Notes: generated by a model not told the origin, from the sequence alone. A DNA stretch of 64,000 bases from Paracoccaceae bacterium (GCA_030066905.1 JASJAR010000002.1:147998-211997), one strand, 5' to 3'. Counted from the first letter of the stretch, positions 55,842-63,807 are shown. Numbers and translations: made by a program.

Positions 55842-56981
55842 TCAGCCGTCTTCGGGGTTTTTTAAGAACTTGCGAGCGGCTTCGGGCGGGAGCGGCGCGG
55901 GGCGGGGGGCGGTCGTCGTCATCTCGACCCATTCGCGGCGCTCGGCCGATGCGAGGATGCCGAGCATCACGTCGACCACATGAAGCGCGAGGTCGCCATT
56001 GCAGCGATGCGCGCGGCCCTCGTCGATGGCCCGCACCATGTCCGCAAGGCCGGCACCGCGGTAATTCGCCACCTCGCCCTCCTCGCCGTCGTTCGGCGCG
56101 GCGAAGGGATGGGCGACCTCCGCCGCAGCGAACCCGGCGGGGCCCTCCGCGACGGTCACCTCGCCGCCGAAGTTGTTCGGATCGGGCAGTTGCATCGTGC
56201 CCACTGCGCCATAGAGCTCGATATGGGGGTGGCTCGCCCGCCAGACGTCCCAACTCGCCCCGAGGGTGACGATTGCGCCGCCTTCGAACTCCATAAGCCC
56301 GTGGAGCGTCGTCGGCGTTTCGACGAGAACGGTTTCGCCCTCCCGGGGGCCACTGCCGATGGTTCGGGTGGGAAAGCTCGCCCACCCCATTGCAGAGACG
56401 GCGCGGACCGGGCCGAGAAGCTGGACGAGGTCGGTGATGTAGTAGGGCCCCAGATCGAGCACCGGCCCGCCCCCCGGCTGAAAGAAGAAATCCGGGTTCG
56501 GGTGCCAATGCTCCATGCCACGGGACATTACATGGGCCGTACCGCCGACCACCTCGCCGATGGCGCCTGCATCGAGCAGGGCCCGGGCGGTCTGATGCGC
56601 ACCGCCGAGAAACGTGTCGGGTGCGGAGCCCAGGCGGAGCCCCCTGGCCGCGGCGAGGTCGAGAAGCGCTCTGCCCTCGTCGAGGGTCAGAACGACGGGT
56701 TTCTCCGAATAACAGTGCTTGCCCGCCTCGAGGATGCGTCGCGACACCGCGTAGTGCGCCTTGGGGACGGTGAGGTTCACGATGAGGTCGATGTCCCCCG
56801 CCGACAGCATCTCGTCGACCGTCTCCGCGCGCATACCGTAGCCCGCCGCCTGAGCCCGGGCCCGGTCCATGTCGATATCGGACACCGCGCGAATCTCGAA
56901 ATCGGCGAAGAGCGGGGCCAGCCTGAGATAGGTGTCGGAGATGTTGCCGGCTCCTATGAGGCCCACCCCGAGGACGCTCAC
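55842..56981 (-). CDS. Gfo/Idh/MocA family NAD(P)-dependent oxidoreductase
   Basis: 379 residues from a GTG start in a GTGA overlap with the isomerase gene. Rossmann motif GVGLIGAGNISDTY at the N-terminus and the family EKP block (CYSEKPVVLTLDEG) with the catalytic lysine. The substrate-binding half contains GGGPVLDLGPYYITDLVQLL. Such enzymes oxidise or reduce sugars and inositols. Pairing with a sugar-isomerase-like gene suggests a small carbohydrate catabolic unit. Confidence 0.92.
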   Translation of the reverse strand: MSVLGVGLIGAGNISDTYLRLAPLFADFEIRAVSDIDMDRARAQAAGYGMRAETVDEMLSAGDIDLIVNLTVPKAHYAVSRRILEAGKHCYSEKPVVLTLDEGRALLDLAAARGLRLGSAPDTFLGGAHQTARALLDAGAIGEVVGGTAHVMSRGMEHWHPNPDFFFQPGGGPVLDLGPYYITDLVQLLGPVRAVSAMGWASFPTRTIGSGPREGETVLVETPTTLHGLMEFEGGAIVTLGASWDVWRASHPHIELYGAVGTMQLPDPNNFGGEVTVAEGPAGFAAAEVAHPFAAPNDGEEGEVANYRGAGLADMVRAIDEGRAHRCNGDLALHVVDVMLGILASAERREWVEMTTTAPRPAPLPPEAARKFLKNPEDG

Positions 56982-57727
56982 GCGGTCGCTCCAAGCGCGG
57001 AGAGATAGGCCAGAGACCGGCGCGCGAAGCGTCGGTGGTCGCTCGGATTGTCGTGCTCGACGACGTAGCGGCCCACGCCGGCGGCCTGTAAAGCGGTGTG
57101 GATCGCGGGCCAGTCGAGCGTGCCGTGGCCGACATCGGCCCAGCCGTCCTCGTCGGCGTTCCCGCCCTCGGGGGCGAGGTCCTTGATATGCGCCGCCGCG
57201 ATCCGGCCCCGAAACCGGGCGATTGTCGCAACCGGGTCGACGCGCGCGCGGGCAATCCAGCCGATGTCGAGCTCGAGGTCGAGCCCAGCACCGGCGAGAA
57301 TGTCGAGCGCCGTCGCGCCACCCCCGAGATCGTCGAGTTCGAAATCGTGGTTGTGCCAGCCGAACCGCAGCCCGGCCGCGCGCAGGGGGGCGCCGGCTGC
57401 GAAGAGGCGGTCCGCAAGCGCCTCCCAGCCCGCGGCGTCGGCGGGGCGGTCGTCAGATGAAACGATGGGCACGAAGACGGCCTCCAAACCGAACCTGTCG
57501 GCCAGCGCCAGGACGCCTTCGGGGTCTTCGGCGATCATCTCGAAGGGGATATGCGCGGTCGTCATGCGCAGCCCCGACGCCGCGAGCCCCTCGGCCAGAC
57601 GGTCCGCCTCGGTCAGGAGCGCGCCATATCCCTCGACCTCCCGGTACCCCGTTTCGGCCAGCATCGGCAGGCTGTCCTCGATGCTCGAGAACCGGGAGGA
57701 GTAGAGCTGGTAGGAGATCGCCGTCAT
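56978..57727 (-). CDS. Sugar phosphate isomerase/epimerase family protein
   Basis: 249 residues from the ATG at 57727; an ATG three codons earlier is possible. TIM-barrel of the xylose-isomerase-like (AP endonuclease 2) superfamily. Metal-ligand candidates occur in GWHNHDFEL, LELDIGW and AAHIKDLAPEGG, and the C-terminus has VVEHDNPSDHRRFARRSLAY. It is translationally coupled to the Gfo/Idh/MocA oxidoreductase. Related pairs act on myo-inositol or ketosugars; substrate not assigned. Confidence 0.88.
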   Translation of the reverse strand: MTAISYQLYSSRFSSIEDSLPMLAETGYREVEGYGALLTEADRLAEGLAASGLRMTTAHIPFEMIAEDPEGVLALADRFGLEAVFVPIVSSDDRPADAAGWEALADRLFAAGAPLRAAGLRFGWHNHDFELDDLGGGATALDILAGAGLDLELDIGWIARARVDPVATIARFRGRIAAAHIKDLAPEGGNADEDGWADVGHGTLDWPAIHTALQAAGVGRYVVEHDNPSDHRRFARRSLAYLSALGATA

Positions 57728-57869
57728 CGTTCTCATCGCCCCATTCGGCAACGCGACCGACCGAACCGGGGCGCCGCAACCGGTGCGACAGGAGCAGAAG
57801 CAGGGCCATTTGCCAAGTCCCGGGGCTGATGGAGCGCGGTGGAGATCGGCAGGGCCGGATTGGGCGCTG

Positions 57870-58042
57870 TTGGCCTGGAGGAGACGTTCGTTTGTCTGCC
57901 CCGATCCGATGACCGTCGCGTCCCGGGCTTGACCCGGGACCTCGACAGGCCTGGCATTCGGGTGGATCGGGGCCCCGGACCACGTCCGGGGCGTGTGTCG
58001 CAAAGGTCTGCCGGAGGAAAAACCGAACATCTCCTTCAGGCT
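57870..58042 (+). repeat. Palindromic repeat element, full copy B
   Basis: Occupies most of the 353-base gene-free gap 57728-58080. The ends 57870-57890 and 58024-58042 are inverted repeats with about 17 of 20 bases matching. Internally it carries CCCGGG-CTTGA-CCCGGG followed by ACCTCGACAGGCCTGGCA, then GGGGCCCCGGACCACGTCCG, the same order as copy A. The rest of the gap, between the sugar operon and the guanidine operon, shows no gene. Confidence 0.75.
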
Positions 58043-58080
58043 AGTGCCACCGAGCCGACCTACCCGAAACACATCCCGCT

Positions 58081-58503
58081 CTACCGCCCCATCTCAACCT
58101 TCCGCTCGGCCAGAAACTCGCGGATATCGAGCACCGAGCGTTCGTCGAGCGAGACATAGACGAGCCCCATATTCGTCCGTTCGCTGACCATCTCGCCGGG
58201 AAACGGCAGATAGCTCAGCTCGCGGCTGCCAAAGCCCGGGCTCGCCGTGCCGACCTGCCATTCGGTTCGGAGTTCCACATCGACGAGCTTCAACGCCGTC
58301 TCGCCCCCAACGCCGGGCCGCTCGAAGGGCACACCGGCGAGCCTGAGATAGGCGGACTTGTCGCTTGCCTGCACGAAGCCTTCGATGAACTGCGCGGCGA
58401 GCACCTGAAGCTCAGCCGCCTCGTCTTCGGGCTTCAGATGCGAATGGAGATGGTCATGGGCGTGGTTATGGCCAATCGCGCCGCCGACGATGTCATGTGG
58501 CAT
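58081..58503 (-). CDS. Small protein with His-rich N-terminus, candidate metal-handling partner of the guanidine hydrolase
   Basis: 140 residues from 58503; the start overlaps the hydrolase stop by 11 bases. Histidines at 3, 12, 14, 16, 18, 20 and 22 (GHNHAHDHLHSHLKPED) form a metal-binding tail. The rest (about 28-140) is a soluble alpha/beta domain with AAQFIEGFVQASDKSAYLRL and YLPFPGEMVSERTNMGLVYV; no family was recognised. Known guanidine hydrolases need nickel and HypA/HypB-like helpers, none of which is encoded here, so a nickel-delivery role is an attractive inference. It closes the riboswitch-controlled operon. Confidence 0.7.
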   Translation of the reverse strand: MPHDIVGGAIGHNHAHDHLHSHLKPEDEAAELQVLAAQFIEGFVQASDKSAYLRLAGVPFERPGVGGETALKLVDVELRTEWQVGTASPGFGSRELSYLPFPGEMVSERTNMGLVYVSLDERSVLDIREFLAERKVEMGR

Positions 58504-59740
58504 TGCACCACCTCCTGCGGCCGGCATCCTCCCCGGGGGGGATCGTCACCGGCTTGTCGATATGCCCCTTATGTGCGCCGAGCTTGCCGGCGGCCACAAG
58601 CGAGCCCAGGACATCGACGATCACCCTTGTGCCCATCAGCGCGGTGATCTCCGACTGGTCGTAGGGCGGGGAGACCTCAACGAGTTCCATCCCGCAGATG
58701 CCCTCGGCTGCCACCTTCGAGGCCAAGGCCAGCGCCTCGCGGGGCAGGAACCCGCCGGGTTCCGGCCAGCCGGTCCCGGGAACGAACCCGCAGTCGATCG
58801 AGTCGATATCGAAGGACATATAGACCATATCGACCCCGTCCCAGGCCATCTCGAGCGCCATCTCGGCGGTGCGGTCGACACCCATCTTCTCCATGTCCGA
58901 CATCGTGATGATGTTGGTTTCCCGCTCACGGGCGACCTTCACCGCCTCGCGGGGCACCTGCCAGCCGCCGATGCCCACCTGGACGAGGTTTTTCGCCGGC
59001 ACGTTCGGCAAGTTCGTCGAGTGGAACCACGGGGTGGTGTGCATCCGCTCGTCGAGGTCCTTTTCCTGGATGTCGGCGTGCCGGTCGAAATGGACGATGC
59101 CGATCTTCTTCGAGGTGCATTCGGCAATCCCCCGGACGCAAGGAAAGCCGATGGAATGGTCTCCCCCCATCATGATCGGGACGGAGCCAGAGGAGAACAC
59201 ATGGGAGACGGCCCGGCTGATCTGGTCGAAGCTCTTTTCGATATTGGCCGGGATCGTGAAGACGTCGCCCGCATCGCAGAGCGTCATCTGTTCGCGTAGG
59301 TCGACGCCCATCTCGTAATTGTAGGGGGTGTAAAGCGAGGAAATCTTGCGGATGCCCTGGGGCCCGAAGCGGGTGCCCGGCCGGTAAGTCGTCCCACCGT
59401 CGAAGGGGATGCCCAAGGCGGTGGCGTCGTAATCGCCGACCTCGGTGACGTCCTCGGCATAGGGGGCGTTGAGGAAGGTGTTGATCCCCGCGTAATGGGG
59501 AAGCTCCCCCCGCGCGAAGGTGGGGATCGACTTGTCCTCGATACTGTCGGCCCCGGCGAGCCCCATCCGAAGCGCCCATTTGCGCTCCTCCGCCCAGCGG
59601 CCTTCGGGGATGTCGGCCTCGGCCTGCATCGAGCGCCAGCCCTGGAGTTTCGTCAGGTCCGGGTGGTGGAACCGGCGCCGGGGCCTGGGGCCGTCGGCGG
59701 GGTGGTGCGAGCGCGTGCGCTCAGGCGGGGCGAAGTCCAT
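58493..59740 (-). CDS. gdmH: Putative nickel-dependent guanidine hydrolase (agmatinase family, GdmH type)
   Basis: 415 residues, longer than typical agmatinases (about 300-320) because of an N-terminal extension of about 100 residues. Arginase-fold metal ligands are complete: GGDHS (His195), DRHAD (Asp219, His221, Asp223) and SFDID (Asp311, Asp313). Departures from common agmatinases are Arg220 in the usual DAH motif, Cys317 after SFDIDSID, and Trp325 in GTGWPEPGG. The operon has a guanidine-I riboswitch leader, so guanidine rather than agmatine is the expected substrate, giving urea and ammonia. Starts within the end of the ATPase gene. Confidence 0.72.
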   Translation of the reverse strand: MDFAPPERTRSHHPADGPRPRRRFHHPDLTKLQGWRSMQAEADIPEGRWAEERKWALRMGLAGADSIEDKSIPTFARGELPHYAGINTFLNAPYAEDVTEVGDYDATALGIPFDGGTTYRPGTRFGPQGIRKISSLYTPYNYEMGVDLREQMTLCDAGDVFTIPANIEKSFDQISRAVSHVFSSGSVPIMMGGDHSIGFPCVRGIAECTSKKIGIVHFDRHADIQEKDLDERMHTTPWFHSTNLPNVPAKNLVQVGIGGWQVPREAVKVARERETNIITMSDMEKMGVDRTAEMALEMAWDGVDMVYMSFDIDSIDCGFVPGTGWPEPGGFLPREALALASKVAAEGICGMELVEVSPPYDQSEITALMGTRVIVDVLGSLVAAGKLGAHKGHIDKPVTIPPGEDAGRRRWCNAT

Positions 59741-60488
59741 GGGCGTTCTCCGTGAGCCGTTGGTAGGGGATGCCGCCGTCGCGGGCATCGAAATCGTAGG
59801 TGATGGTAGCGCCGTAGGCGTTCGGGTCCGTCGGGTCCCAGCGCGGCTTGTCGAAGACGAGCACCCGGTCGCCGAGCTTGAACCCCTCTTCGAGGTCGTG
59901 GGTCACCATGAAGACGGTCATCGCCGTCTCGGCGCGAAGCTCGGTCAGAAAGTCATGCATCGAGAGCCGCGTGCCGGGGTCGAGGGCGCCGAAGGGCTCG
60001 TCGAGCAGAAGGATGCGGGGCTTCGCGGCCAGCGCCTGGCCGATGGCGAGCCGCTGCTGCATCCCGCCCGACAGCGTGGCGGGGTACTGATCGGCCACAT
60101 GGTCGAGCCCGATGCGCGCCAGCGTGGCATCGGCCCGCTCGAGAGCCGCGCGCCGCTTCACGCCCCCGAACCGGCCGAACCCGGTGCGAAAACTCTCCCC
60201 GGCGACGATGTTCTCGCGGCAGGTCATATGGGGAAAGACGGAATACTTCTGAAAGACCACCCCCCGGTCGAGCCCGGGCTCCGTGGCTGGCTCCGCCCCA
60301 GCCACACGGATCTCCCCCCGGGTGGGCCGCTCCTGAGCCAGCAGAAGCCGTAGAAAGGTCGACTTCCCGCAGCCCGAGGCCCCGACGATGGAGACGAACT
60401 CTCCCTCGGCAACCTCCACGTTCACCCGTTCGAGGATCGGTCGGCTCCCGTAGCTCTGGAAGATATCGCGCGCGACGACGAAGCTCAT
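59721..60488 (-). CDS. ABC transporter ATP-binding protein, guanidine operon
   Basis: 255 residues, TauB/SsuB-type ATPase. Walker A GASGCGKST (36-44), Q-loop in VVFQKYSVFPHMT, signature LSGGMQQRLAIGQAL, Walker B ILLLDEPFGALD and the H-loop in VTHDLEEGFKLGD. It energises import through the permease encoded upstream. A 100-base spacer with a strong hairpin separates it from the permease gene, and its end overlaps the hydrolase gene by 20 bases. Confidence 0.92.
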   Translation of the reverse strand: MSFVVARDIFQSYGSRPILERVNVEVAEGEFVSIVGASGCGKSTFLRLLLAQERPTRGEIRVAGAEPATEPGLDRGVVFQKYSVFPHMTCRENIVAGESFRTGFGRFGGVKRRAALERADATLARIGLDHVADQYPATLSGGMQQRLAIGQALAAKPRILLLDEPFGALDPGTRLSMHDFLTELRAETAMTVFMVTHDLEEGFKLGDRVLVFDKPRWDPTDPNAYGATITYDFDARDGGIPYQRLTENAHGLRPA

Positions 60489-60505
60489 GCGCTCGGCTCC
60501 CCGGG

Positions 60506-60553
60506 CTTCATCTTGGCAAAAATACCGCGGGGGTCCGGGGGCGGAGCCCCCGG
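60506..60553 (-). repeat. Intercistronic hairpin and dispersed repeat inside the guanidine operon
   Basis: Between the permease and ATPase genes. On the minus strand the dyad CCGGGGGC-TCC-GCCCCCGG (60535-60553) precedes CCCCCGCGGTATTTTTGCCA, ending AGATGAAG, which matches 39612-39646. A strong stem followed by a T run within an operon could act as an RNA stabiliser, processing site or partial terminator. Confidence 0.5.
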
Positions 60554-60588
60554 CGGGTCGGCGGCCGGAGGCCGGCGAAATACCCCGC

Positions 60589-61401
60589 TCACAGCCCCGT
60601 CTCCGTCCAGGGGAAAAGCCGGCGGGAGAGCCGGCGCAAGGCGAGGTCCATCAGAAAGGCCAGAAGGGTGATCCAGAGCACGTAGACGAGAATCACATCC
60701 ATCGCCAGAAACCGGCGCACGAGGAAAATCCGGTAGCCAAGACCCTGTTCCGAGGCGATGGCCTCGGCGGCGATCAAAAAGAGCCAGGCGGGGCCCAGTG
60801 ACAGCCGCACGGCCTGGATGAGCCGGGGCAAAAGCTGGGGCAGCACCACCCGGAGCGCGATGACGAGCGACGAGGCCCCCAGGGTCTCGGCCTTCACGAT
60901 CATCTCCCGGGGGATCTCCATCACCCGCGCCGAGAGATCGCGAACGAGAAACGGCAGGATGCCGACGACAATCAGCACCACTTTCGAGGTCTCCCCGAGC
61001 CCGAAGACGATGAAGAGGATCGGCAGCACCGCCAACGGCGGGATCATGGAGACCACCGCGACAAAGCTTGCCAGCGAGGCCCGCACATGGGGCAGAAGCC
61101 CGATCAGAAGCCCCAGGATCGTCGCGAGTGCGGCCGAGATCGCCACCCCGAGCCCCAGCCGGAAGAGGCTCGCGGCGGTGTCGTGCCAGAGGAGGATGCG
61201 GTCCGAGCGCCGGTCGGGCTCGGTGAAGAGCCGCTCGGCGGTCGCGGCGATGGTCGAGGGGGCGGGCAGAAGCCGGTCCTGGGGGTTCTCGGCGAGCCGG
61301 ATTTCCGAGCCAATCGCATAGGCGATGAAGACGAGGACGAAGGGCAAGGCAACGAGGGCCGCCTTGAGCGCAGCCCCCGGTTCGCGGTTGATGAGCCGCA
61401 T
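60589..61401 (-). CDS. ABC transporter permease, guanidine operon
   Basis: 270 residues, TauC/SsuC-like permease with about six helices. An N-terminal helix (ALVALPFVLVFIAYAIGSEI) is followed by a periplasmic stretch with PAPSTIAATAERLF, and the cytoplasmic EAA-type loop that contacts the ATPase lies near AETLGASSLVIALRVVLPQL. It lies 27 bases downstream of the binding-protein gene and belongs to the riboswitch-led importer. Direct proof that it carries guanidine would need a transport assay. Confidence 0.9.
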   Translation of the reverse strand: MRLINREPGAALKAALVALPFVLVFIAYAIGSEIRLAENPQDRLLPAPSTIAATAERLFTEPDRRSDRILLWHDTAASLFRLGLGVAISAALATILGLLIGLLPHVRASLASFVAVVSMIPPLAVLPILFIVFGLGETSKVVLIVVGILPFLVRDLSARVMEIPREMIVKAETLGASSLVIALRVVLPQLLPRLIQAVRLSLGPAWLFLIAAEAIASEQGLGYRIFLVRRFLAMDVILVYVLWITLLAFLMDLALRRLSRRLFPWTETGL

Positions 61402-61428
61402 TACCCCTCTCCCCGGCAGCGCGCGCCC

Positions 61429-62484
61429 TTAGAGCGCGCCGTCGGCGGCCATCTGCATATAGGTCGTGTCGAAGCGGAACTGGACGTTGCCCGCATCCCC
61501 CGTCACCGAGCCGTCGGGGTACTCGACGCCGACGAAATCGGCCGAGGGCGCGCCTTCGCCCAAGATACCCTTATCGAAGAGGAACTCGGCGACATTGACC
61601 ATCGTCGTCGGCAGGTCTGCGCTTTCGGTGAAGGCCACCGCGTCGGCGGGGTCGTAGAACATCTCGGTGGAGGCAAGCTGCGCCTGATAGCCGGCCAGAT
61701 CGGTCCCCGAGGCCTCCGCCATCGCCGTCAGTACCTCTTCGTCGCCGGCGGCCATCAGCCCCATGACCTCATACCAGGCCCCGACCAGCGCCTTGCCGAA
61801 ATCGGGATTGGCCTCCAACGTCTCGGTGTTCACCACCATCAGGTCGATGATCTCACCGGGGATGTCGGAGCTGTCAAAGAGCTTGGTCGCCGCGGGGTCT
61901 TCGAGGATCGTCGACACGAGCGGGTTCCAGGTCACCACCGCTTCGACATCGTCAGTGGCGAAGGCCGCGATCATGTCGGCGTCCGAGGTGTTGATGACCG
62001 CATCGAGGTCCGCCTCGCGCAGATCGACCGAATCGAGCGCCCGGGCCAAGAGGTAGTGGGACACCGAAAGCTCCACGAGGTTCACCGGTTTGCCCACCAG
62101 GTCGGCGAGCGTTCCCTCGCCTTTGAGGATCACAGCGTCGTTGCCGTTGGAGAAATCGCCGACGATCAGCGCGGTGGTGTCCACGCCCGAGCCCGAGGGG
62201 ATCGAGAGCGTGTCCATATTCGTCGCCGAGACCCCGTCAAAGGCGCCGGCGGTGTATTGGTTGATCGATTCGACATAATCGTTGATCTGCACGATCTCGA
62301 CGTCGATCCCGTATTTCTCGGCCCATTTGTCCATGATGCCGCTCTCTTCGAGATAGCCCCAGGGCATCCAGCCGACATAGATCGACCAGGCAACGCGGAA
62401 CTCGGTTTTCTCCTGGGCATGGGCGGGCGCGGCAAGACCGGCGGCGAGGGCGGCGGCCGCGGCGACATGGCGAAGTGCAAGCAT
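61429..62484 (-). CDS. ABC transporter substrate-binding protein, guanidine operon
   Basis: 351 residues. Signal peptide of 23 residues (LRHVAAAAALAAGLAAPAHA then QEKTEF). Mature part is a periplasmic type-2 binding fold of the nitrate/sulfonate/NMT1 class: VAWSIYVGWMPWGYLEESG, GAFDGVSATNMDTLS and VTWNPLVSTILEDPAA. The first stretch, rich in tryptophan, could line a cation pocket. First coding gene after the riboswitch. The start at 62484 has AGGGG upstream, which sits in a GGGGAAACCCC hairpin next to the ATG. Confidence 0.9.
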   Translation of the reverse strand: MLALRHVAAAAALAAGLAAPAHAQEKTEFRVAWSIYVGWMPWGYLEESGIMDKWAEKYGIDVEIVQINDYVESINQYTAGAFDGVSATNMDTLSIPSGSGVDTTALIVGDFSNGNDAVILKGEGTLADLVGKPVNLVELSVSHYLLARALDSVDLREADLDAVINTSDADMIAAFATDDVEAVVTWNPLVSTILEDPAATKLFDSSDIPGEIIDLMVVNTETLEANPDFGKALVGAWYEVMGLMAAGDEEVLTAMAEASGTDLAGYQAQLASTEMFYDPADAVAFTESADLPTTMVNVAEFLFDKGILGEGAPSADFVGVEYPDGSVTGDAGNVQFRFDTTYMQMAADGAL

Positions 62485-62577
62485 GGGGTTTCCCCTTTTC
62501 GTGACGCGTCCCGCCAAAGGTTCGAAAAATCGGGGGGGACCGAGGCGGAACATGAGAGACCGGTTTCCCCTAAGCGC
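62485..62577 (-). promoter_or_regulatory. Leader between riboswitch and binding-protein gene, possible expression platform
   Basis: RNA segment CUCGGUCC (62537-62544) is a perfect eight-base complement of the conserved riboswitch block GGACCGAG (62642-62649) and is followed by CCCCCGAUUUUU. A second hairpin, GGGG-AAA-CCCC (62485-62495), covers the Shine-Dalgarno region directly before the ATG. Either could switch expression when the aptamer folds around guanidine. Confidence 0.45.
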
Positions 62578-62690
62578 AGTCCTCTCCCGGGATTTTGTCC
62601 CGCCGTGTACCGTCGCGGAATTGGCCGCGCCGGTGGCAACTCTCGGTCCAGACCCTCAGGGAGGAGGAAGAGGCGGAACCCTAGATGCCC
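62578..62690 (-). promoter_or_regulatory. Guanidine-I riboswitch (ykkC leader)
   Basis: On the minus strand all conserved blocks of the ykkC guanidine-I aptamer occur in order: CTAGGGTTCCG (62674-62684), CTGGACCGAGAG (62640-62651; usually CTGGTCCGAGAG), ACACGGC (62602-62608) and GGGACAAAATCCCGGGAGA (62583-62601; usually with GCCCGGGAGA). Between them CCTC/GAGG closes one arm and ACCGGCGCGG pairs with CCGCGACGGT in the other. The class is a genetic on-switch for guanidine. It lies 94 bases ahead of the binding-protein start. Its own promoter, upstream of 62690, was not pinned down. Confidence 0.93.
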
Positions 62691-62856
62691 TGCGTATGCT
62701 TACATGGCGGATGGCGGCGGATGAGGACGAGTCCGGCGATGGATCGGCGGGCGCGGCAAGGGGCAGTTGCTCAATTTTTCATCGGCAGCGGCGGGGCCTG
62801 CATCGAAAGGCGGCGTATCCTTGGCCGCGCCGGCCCCCAGCGGCCAGAGTGAGACC

Positions 62857-63636
62857 ATGACGCTGCCCATCGCCCGGGATTGGTACGGCCTGCAATCGGC
62901 CGAGGAACGCATCTGGTGCCTGACCGAGCCCCATGTGCACCCGATCTTCTCGGCCAATACCTTCCTCGTCCTCGGGCGCGACGCCGATCTGGTGATCGAT
63001 GCGGGCATGGGCATCGCGCCGCTTCGCCCGCTGATCGACGGCATTCGGCCGGACCGGGGAAAACCGCTCTGGCTTTTTGTGACTCACACCCATGTCGATC
63101 ACATCGGTGCCGCGCACGAGTTCGATACAAGGCTCGTCCATCCGCTGGAAGTCGGGGGCCTCGCAAACCCCGAGCCCTACAGTCTTGATGCGGGCGACAT
63201 CTCACCGGCGTTTCGGCAGCTCTTTCTCGATGCGGGTTATCCGCCGCTGTGGCCGATGCTGATCGACGCGGTGCCGCGCTCCGGCTACGACCCGGCCGGT
63301 TACGAACTCCGCCCGGCTCCGGCCACCGGCACGCTCGAAGACGGCGACACGGTCGACCTCGGCGATTGGCAGGCGGAGGTGATCCACATGCCGGGGCACT
63401 CGCCCGGTCAGATCGGGCTCTGGCACGAAGGCTCGGGCACGCTTTTCGGAGCGGATGCGATCTATGACGGGCCGCTCATTTACGATGGGCCGGGGATGCG
63501 CATCGAAGACTACGCCGAGACCTTCCGGCGGCTGCGGAAACTGCCGGTGAAGACCGTCTATGGCGGCCATGACCCGGCCTTCGGGCGGCAGCGCTTCCAC
63601 GAAATCATCGGCGACCATCTCGCCCTTTGGGCCTGA
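62857..63636 (+). CDS. MBL-fold metallo-hydrolase
   Basis: 259 residues from 62857. Metal motif THTHVDH (His77, His79, Asp81, His82), HMPGHSPGQ and GGHDPAFG are typical of metallo-beta-lactamase-fold hydrolases of the glyoxalase II-like group. It diverges from the guanidine operon, so the 62691-62856 stretch holds promoters for both. No link to guanidine is evident. It differs from the longer MBL protein at 12522-13586. An in-frame start 30 codons earlier gives a tail atypical of the family. Confidence 0.88.
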   Translation: MTLPIARDWYGLQSAEERIWCLTEPHVHPIFSANTFLVLGRDADLVIDAGMGIAPLRPLIDGIRPDRGKPLWLFVTHTHVDHIGAAHEFDTRLVHPLEVGGLANPEPYSLDAGDISPAFRQLFLDAGYPPLWPMLIDAVPRSGYDPAGYELRPAPATGTLEDGDTVDLGDWQAEVIHMPGHSPGQIGLWHEGSGTLFGADAIYDGPLIYDGPGMRIEDYAETFRRLRKLPVKTVYGGHDPAFGRQRFHEIIGDHLALWA

Positions 63637-63640
63637 AGCG

Positions 63641-63739
63641 CGATCCGAAAAGTGGGACCCGGTTTTCGGAACAAGTTGCGCGATAAATCAGACGGCTAGA
63701 GCAGCACCGCCGACTCAGATTTTGCAGAAGCTGCTCTAG
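63641..63739 (+). repeat. Intergenic repeat with two hairpins, possible terminator
   Basis: Directly after the MBL gene, in the 195-base gap 63637-63831. CCGAAAA (63645-63651) pairs with TTTTCGG (63663-63669) in a GATCCGAAAAGTGGGACCCG-type sequence familiar from many alphaproteobacterial intergenic regions. It is followed by a perfect ten-base inverted repeat CTAGAGCAGC / GCTGCTCTAG (63696-63705 and 63730-63739) with a 24-base loop. Confidence 0.6.
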
Positions 63740-63776
63740 CTGTCGGCGGGCCTTGGGCAATTGGCGCGCCCTGTTC

Positions 63777-63807
63777 GCCGAGGTCCCGGGTCGGGCCCGG
63801 GACGGGG
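63777..63807 (-). repeat. Palindromic repeat element, fragment E (inverted)
   Basis: GAGGTCCCGGGTCGGGCCCG followed by GGACGGGG is the inverse of the left hairpin of copies A and B (CCCGGG, five-base loop, CCCGGG, then ACCTC). Only this half of the element is present. Confidence 0.45.

Noticed and set aside
58081..62690. HypA/HypB-like nickel accessory genes or urea carboxylase genes in the guanidine operon
   Set aside because: None is present between the riboswitch and the end of the operon, nor elsewhere in the window.
61087..62724. 545-codon open frame on the plus strand across the permease, binding protein and riboswitch
   Set aside because: Antisense to recognised importer genes and to the structured guanidine-I leader; composition without motifs.
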